Positions 15,766-19,439 of a stretch of DNA of 19,439 bases are shown piece after piece. The DNA lies in assembly GCA_938008575.1 (NCBI GenBank), contig CALLKB010000240.1, positions 1 through 19,439 on the forward strand, read 5' to 3'. This DNA is from an uncultured Cytophagaceae bacterium. Lineage in GTDB: Bacteria; Bacteroidota; Bacteroidia; Cytophagales; Spirosomataceae. The position numbers and the translations under genes are program-made. The notes beneath the pieces are model-generated. The model was given only the letters and a program-made list of their open reading frames with translations. It did not search any database and was not told the DNA's origin. Every line of letters begins with the position of its first letter. The stretch's first letter is position 1.

Positions 15766-15799
15766 GTTTACCTTCAACACGCAAAAGACACGCACACGA

Positions 15800-16780
15800 A
15801 TGGGATTATTTGATTTTCTCAAAAAGAAACCTGCTCCTGAGGAGCAAGCAGACCTGGAAGAGGCCTTGGAAAAAGGCTTGGAAAAAACCAAAGAAGGTTT
15901 TATTTCCAAGATGGGTCGTGCGGTTTTGGGAAAATCCAAAGTGGATGACGATGTCTTAGATGAGTTAGAAGAAATCCTATTAACCTCGGATGTGGGGGTT
16001 GCGACAACACTCAAGATCATTGAGCGCATCGAGCGCCGCGTGGAACGCGACAAGTTTGTATCCACAGAAGAATTAGATCAAGTTTTGCGCGAGGAAGTCG
16101 CGGCATTGCTTGACGAAAACAAATCTTACGACATTGAAAATGCGTTTGCCGAGCCTAAACAAAAACCCTATGTCATCATGGTGGTGGGGGTTAATGGTGT
16201 AGGTAAAACGACTACAATCGGCAAACTAGCCTCTCAATTTCATCAAAATGGACTGAAGGTTGTTCTAGGTGCAGCAGACACATTTCGTGCGGCGGCAGTG
16301 GACCAATTGAAACTTTGGGGTGAGCGTGTAGGAATCCCAGTGATTGACCACGGCATGAATACGGATCCAGCCTCAGTTGCTTTCGATACCGTAAAAAAAG
16401 CGGTTGATATGGAGGCAGATATTGTCATCATTGATACGGCTGGTCGCCTACACACAAAGGTGAATTTGATGACCGAGTTATCAAAAATGAAGCGTGTCGT
16501 TCAAAAATTCATCCCAGAAGCACCACATGAAGTACTATTGGTATTGGATGGATCAACAGGCCAAAATGCCTTCATTCAGGCGCAAGAATTCACTAAAGCC
16601 ACCGAAGTGACGGCATTAGCCATTACCAAATTGGATGGAACCGCGAAAGGTGGTGTTGTGATTGGAATTTCGGATCAATTCAAAATCCCGGTGAAGTATA
16701 TTGGAGTTGGCGAAAAAGTCTCCGACTTGCAAGTATTCAACAAAACAAGCTTTGTCGATTCCCTTTTCGCCAAAAAATAA
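15800..16780 (+). CDS. ftsY: Signal recognition particle receptor FtsY
   Basis: This 326-residue SRP-type GTPase docks the SRP–ribosome complex at the inner membrane. The first 35 residues (MGLFDFLKKK, then an acidic Glu-rich stretch) are a short A-domain-like membrane-targeting part. The N domain follows, then the G domain: P-loop GVNGVGKTT (130-138), DTFRAAAVDQL (160-170), DTAGRL (212-217), TKLDGTAKGG (276-285) and GVGEKVSDLQVF (302-313). The frame is open 12 codons further up, but ATG 15800 gives the usual MGLF start and clears the terminator. It shares direction with rpmG and DUF4295. The stop codon is directly followed by the convergent glnS stop. Confidence 0.96.
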   Translation: MGLFDFLKKKPAPEEQADLEEALEKGLEKTKEGFISKMGRAVLGKSKVDDDVLDELEEILLTSDVGVATTLKIIERIERRVERDKFVSTEELDQVLREEVAALLDENKSYDIENAFAEPKQKPYVIMVVGVNGVGKTTTIGKLASQFHQNGLKVVLGAADTFRAAAVDQLKLWGERVGIPVIDHGMNTDPASVAFDTVKKAVDMEADIVIIDTAGRLHTKVNLMTELSKMKRVVQKFIPEAPHEVLLVLDGSTGQNAFIQAQEFTKATEVTALAITKLDGTAKGGVVIGISDQFKIPVKYIGVGEKVSDLQVFNKTSFVDSLFAKK

Positions 16781-18451
16781 TTATTTCTTCTGTTCTTTTG
16801 CCCAAGTATCCTTCAGGGTTACTGTGCGGTTAAACACCAAATGATCTGGTTTCGAATCGCGGTCCAAGCAATAATATCCTTTGCGAATAAACTGAACCGC
16901 TTCTCCGATAGTTGCTTGCGCCAAACTTGGCTCAACGAAAGCGTTATCGATGATGTTCAATGATTCAGGATTAATGAACTTAACAAAATCATCCCCTAAT
17001 TCAGAGGCATCCTCCACGATCAACAAACGATCAAAGAGTCTAACTTCCGCTTGAATCGCATGTGGAATAGACACCCAGTGGATTGTTCCTTTTACATGGA
17101 TACCAGAAGTGTCTTGCCCTGATTTACTTTCAGGAATATAGGACGCATGAATTTCCTTCACAGATCCATCAGTGTTTAATTCAAAATGGTCACAAGTAAT
17201 GATGTAAGCTCCTTTCAAACGAACCTGCAAACCAGGTCCCAAACGGAAAAACTTCTTCGGAGGCTCCACCATGAAATCTTCACGCTCAATGTATAATTCG
17301 CGGGAGAAAGGAACGACACGCTTGCCCGTTTCTGGATCTTCCGGATTATTTTCGACCAATAAATCTTCGGTCTGACCTTCCGGATAATTAGTAATAATTA
17401 ATTTAACGGGATCCATCACTGCCATGACACGGTCCGCAATTTTATTTAAATCTTCGCGAATACAGAATTCCAACAAGCTGATATCGATTAAGTTATCGCG
17501 TTTTGCAACACCGATTCGCTCACAAAAATTACGAATAGAAGCTGCCGTATAACCACGTCTGCGAAGTGCCGAAATCGTAGGCATGCGAGGATCATCCCAA
17601 CCTGACACGACCTTCTCATTCACCATTTGCAATAATTTACGCTTACTCATCACCGTGTGAGATAAATTTAGGCGAGCAAATTCATATTGATGGGATGGAA
17701 AGATTTCCAATTTATTGATAAACCAATCATATAGCGGTCGGTGAACATCAAACTCTAGAGTACAAATAGAATGAGTAATCCCCTCCATCGAATCACTTTG
17801 CCCATGCGCAAAATCATACATCGGATAGATGCACCATTGATTTCCGGTACGGTGATGAGGTACGTGGCGGATGCGGTACATTAATGGATCTCGCATGTGC
17901 ATATTGGGATGCGCCATGTCAATTTTCGCGCGTAATACTTTAGCACCATCAGCAAAATCGCCATTTCGCATAGCTGAAAATAAAGCTAAATTTTCCTCAA
18001 CGGAGCGATTACGGAATGGACTATTGGTCCCAGGTGTCGTTGGGGTTCCCTTTAATGCTGCAATTTCCTCCGCAGAAGAATCATCAACATAAGCAAGCCC
18101 TTTAGAAATCAATGAAACCGCAAATTGATAGATCTGCTCAAAGTAGTTTGAGGCATAGAGTTCATTCGCCCATTCAAACCCAAGCCAAGCAACATCCGAC
18201 TTAATGGAATCCACATATTCGGTTTCTTCGGTCATCGGATTCGTATCATCAAATCGCAAATTTGTCTTACCTCCAAACTTTTGGGCTAGACCAAAATTCA
18301 AACAAATACTTTTGGCATGTCCAATGTGTAAATAACCATTGGGCTCCGGAGGGAAGCGTGTGAAAATCCCTTGCGGGTACTTACCAGCAGCGATGTCCGC
18401 TTGCACAATTTCTTCTAAAAAGTTTAACGATTTGGATTTGGATTCTTCCAT
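16781..18451 (-). CDS. glnS: Glutaminyl-tRNA synthetase
   Basis: This 556-residue class I aminoacyl-tRNA synthetase charges tRNA-Gln with glutamine. It carries FPPEPNGYLHIGHAKS with HIGH at 42-45, RFDDTNPMTEETEYVDSI (66-83), and MSKRK (268-272), the KMSKS-like loop. The C-terminal beta-barrel anticodon-binding part is complete (WVSIPHAIQAEVRLFDRL, near 455-472). The length equals the E. coli enzyme (about 554). Its presence means Gln-tRNA is probably made directly, not by the GatCAB route. The start is the ATG at 18451. Convergent with ftsY, it has no space for its own terminator before the ftsY coding region. Confidence 0.97.
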   Translation of the reverse strand: MEESKSKSLNFLEEIVQADIAAGKYPQGIFTRFPPEPNGYLHIGHAKSICLNFGLAQKFGGKTNLRFDDTNPMTEETEYVDSIKSDVAWLGFEWANELYASNYFEQIYQFAVSLISKGLAYVDDSSAEEIAALKGTPTTPGTNSPFRNRSVEENLALFSAMRNGDFADGAKVLRAKIDMAHPNMHMRDPLMYRIRHVPHHRTGNQWCIYPMYDFAHGQSDSMEGITHSICTLEFDVHRPLYDWFINKLEIFPSHQYEFARLNLSHTVMSKRKLLQMVNEKVVSGWDDPRMPTISALRRRGYTAASIRNFCERIGVAKRDNLIDISLLEFCIREDLNKIADRVMAVMDPVKLIITNYPEGQTEDLLVENNPEDPETGKRVVPFSRELYIEREDFMVEPPKKFFRLGPGLQVRLKGAYIITCDHFELNTDGSVKEIHASYIPESKSGQDTSGIHVKGTIHWVSIPHAIQAEVRLFDRLLIVEDASELGDDFVKFINPESLNIIDNAFVEPSLAQATIGEAVQFIRKGYYCLDRDSKPDHLVFNRTVTLKDTWAKEQKK

Positions 18452-18488
18452 GTAGGCGTATGATTTACTCTTTTTTCTGATGTAAAAA

Positions 18489-18516
18489 CAAAAATAAACA
18501 TATTTTAGCTATCAAA
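18489..18516 (-). promoter_or_regulatory. Candidate promoter for glnS
   Basis: On the minus strand TTTG (18516-18513), a 16-bp spacer and TATTTTTG (18496-18489) approximate the Bacteroidota consensus; the -7 element is exact but the spacer is a few bases short. It would give a leader of about 30 nt. Confidence 0.4.
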
Positions 18517-18610
18517 CACACTAAAATCAGAGATAAAACGTTACTAAAAAAAACTCAAAACAACGACCAATTAATAATTTTTATCCATTTTGTGAAAAAT
18601 AATTTTTAAC

Positions 18611-18641
18611 TTGGCAATTGAAAAAGTAACTAATAGATTTT
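18611..18641 (+). promoter_or_regulatory. Candidate promoter for the secreted repeat protein gene
   Basis: TTG (18611-18613), a 20-bp spacer and TAGATTTT (18634-18641, one mismatch to TAnnTTTG) lie 35 bp before the ATG. The region is very AT-rich, which raises the chance of an accidental match. Confidence 0.4.
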
Positions 18642-18675
18642 AATTAGAATATCTACTCAATTATTCCTTACAATA

Positions 18676-19439
18676 ATGAACAAATTTATCAAAATTTCAC
18701 TCGCCGCCTGCCTAACACTCGTTGGGACATTTGCTTTTGGGCAAAATACACCACAGATTAATGGCACATCTGCAGCAAAAATCAATGGTGTCAATGGGTA
18801 TACAGCTCTATTTTCGGTGTCAGGGTGTACCAGCGGATATAATTGGTCATACTCAGATAATCAGGGTAGAACTGATGACCTAACCACATCTTGGGATGTT
18901 ACCTATGGAGGTGCTGGAACCACGACCATTGAAACTGTACCGTTGGGTGCTGATCAAAATGGACTTTGGATTCAAGACCCCAAATCTCCATATCACTACG
19001 AAGTGGTTTGTAGTGGTACAACGAGCCCAAAAGCATCGATTGATATTTACATGATCAACACAGCAGCATCCTACAAGCCTACAGTGACTGTAGCAAATAG
19101 AACTTGTTCATATGCAGAAGATGTAAACTCTGGCGCCTTAGTTTTACAAGCAGCAGGTTGTTATGATCAAGTAACTTGGACCTATCCAGATGGTTCTCAA
19201 CTTTTGCGTCCAGCATCTGATAATGGTATCTTGTATTTAAATGGCAATTACCAAGAAGGCACTTATTCTGCTCAATGTACGTTCTCTAGCTTAGGACGTT
19301 ACATGAATGATCCTTTATTAAATTCGTACCCAACTTCTGCTATCTCAGTTTCATGGCAGCAAAAAGAATACTATCCACCATCGGTTGTTAAATTAACTTC
19401 ACCAAGTGGTATGGGAGCTGGAGATTGGAGCGAAAAGAT
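18676..19439 (+). CDS. Secreted protein with Ig-like GC-x5-W repeats, partial
   Basis: The first 254 codons are present and the gene runs off the right edge. Residues 1-22 are a signal peptide (MNKFIKISLAACLTLVGTFAFG). The mature part holds two related modules: SGC (49-51) with Trp57 and a closing Cys112, and AGC (160-162) with Trp168 and a closing Cys201. In both, Cys is followed by five residues and Trp, then Tyr (WSY, WTY). This GC…W / Y-x-x-x-C layout recalls Ig-like repeats in large Bacteroidota surface proteins, many secreted by the type IX system; the sorting domain would be at the C-terminus and cannot be seen here. Ser, Thr, Gly and Asn are abundant, as in adhesins. No enzyme motif is visible. 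Codons differ from those of the housekeeping genes, with more T/A endings. Confidence 0.75.
   Translation, partial: MNKFIKISLAACLTLVGTFAFGQNTPQINGTSAAKINGVNGYTALFSVSGCTSGYNWSYSDNQGRTDDLTTSWDVTYGGAGTTTIETVPLGADQNGLWIQDPKSPYHYEVVCSGTTSPKASIDIYMINTAASYKPTVTVANRTCSYAEDVNSGALVLQAAGCYDQVTWTYPDGSQLLRPASDNGILYLNGNYQEGTYSAQCTFSSLGRYMNDPLLNSYPTSAISVSWQQKEYYPPSVVKLTSPSGMGAGDWSEK

Noticed and set aside
15577..16065. 162-codon minus-strand open frame opposite DUF4295 and ftsY
   Set aside because: It is antisense to conserved genes, Ser/Arg-rich and crosses a terminator; a shadow frame.

Overview
The window looks like chromosomal DNA of a Bacteroidota species, probably class Cytophagia (order Cytophagales); I cannot place the genus. 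The signs are lineage-restricted families (DUF4301, DUF6702, DUF4295), the block rpmG–DUF4295–ftsY, promoters of the Bacteroidota type (TTTG, about 19 bp, TAnnTTTG), no Shine-Dalgarno sequences before most starts, and a secreted Cys/Trp repeat protein at the right edge. Coding is dense and most genes are on the minus strand.

Left part (1-3181, minus strand): the first 17 codons of rpsL with a good promoter, then uxuA (mannonate dehydratase) and a DUF4301 gene. The 332-bp gap between uxuA and DUF4301 holds two perfect GC-rich palindromes, a smaller palindrome and the DUF4301 terminator.

AT-rich accessory patch (3182-4824): two small exported or membrane proteins of unknown function and a 71-residue protein that is only a LuxR-type DNA-binding domain. 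An 11-bp motif occurs twice in tandem after the regulator gene and once before it, and a shared 12-mer precedes two of the starts. This is the most unusual part of the window. The gap 3182-3415 shows only a weak 7-bp inverted repeat.

Right of the patch, recQ (+) runs into lon (-) with a 37-bp tail-to-tail overlap. A minus-strand run then reads, in transcription order, nuoD, prenyl diphosphate synthase, rhomboid protease, dxr, rseP and DUF6702. Its gaps are 2-44 bp, plus one 4-bp overlap, so it is probably one operon. It joins isoprenoid synthesis (Dxr and prenyl synthase, which feed quinones and other lipids), a quinone-reducing complex I subunit, and two intramembrane proteases. lon follows after an 86-bp gap.

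Right part (15184-19439): a clear promoter drives rpmG and DUF4295, then an intrinsic terminator, then ftsY (SRP receptor). ftsY abuts convergent glnS with no base between the stop codons. The window ends in the first 254 codons of a secreted protein with two related GC-x5-W repeats.

I saw no tRNA, rRNA, CRISPR array, insertion sequence or prophage gene.
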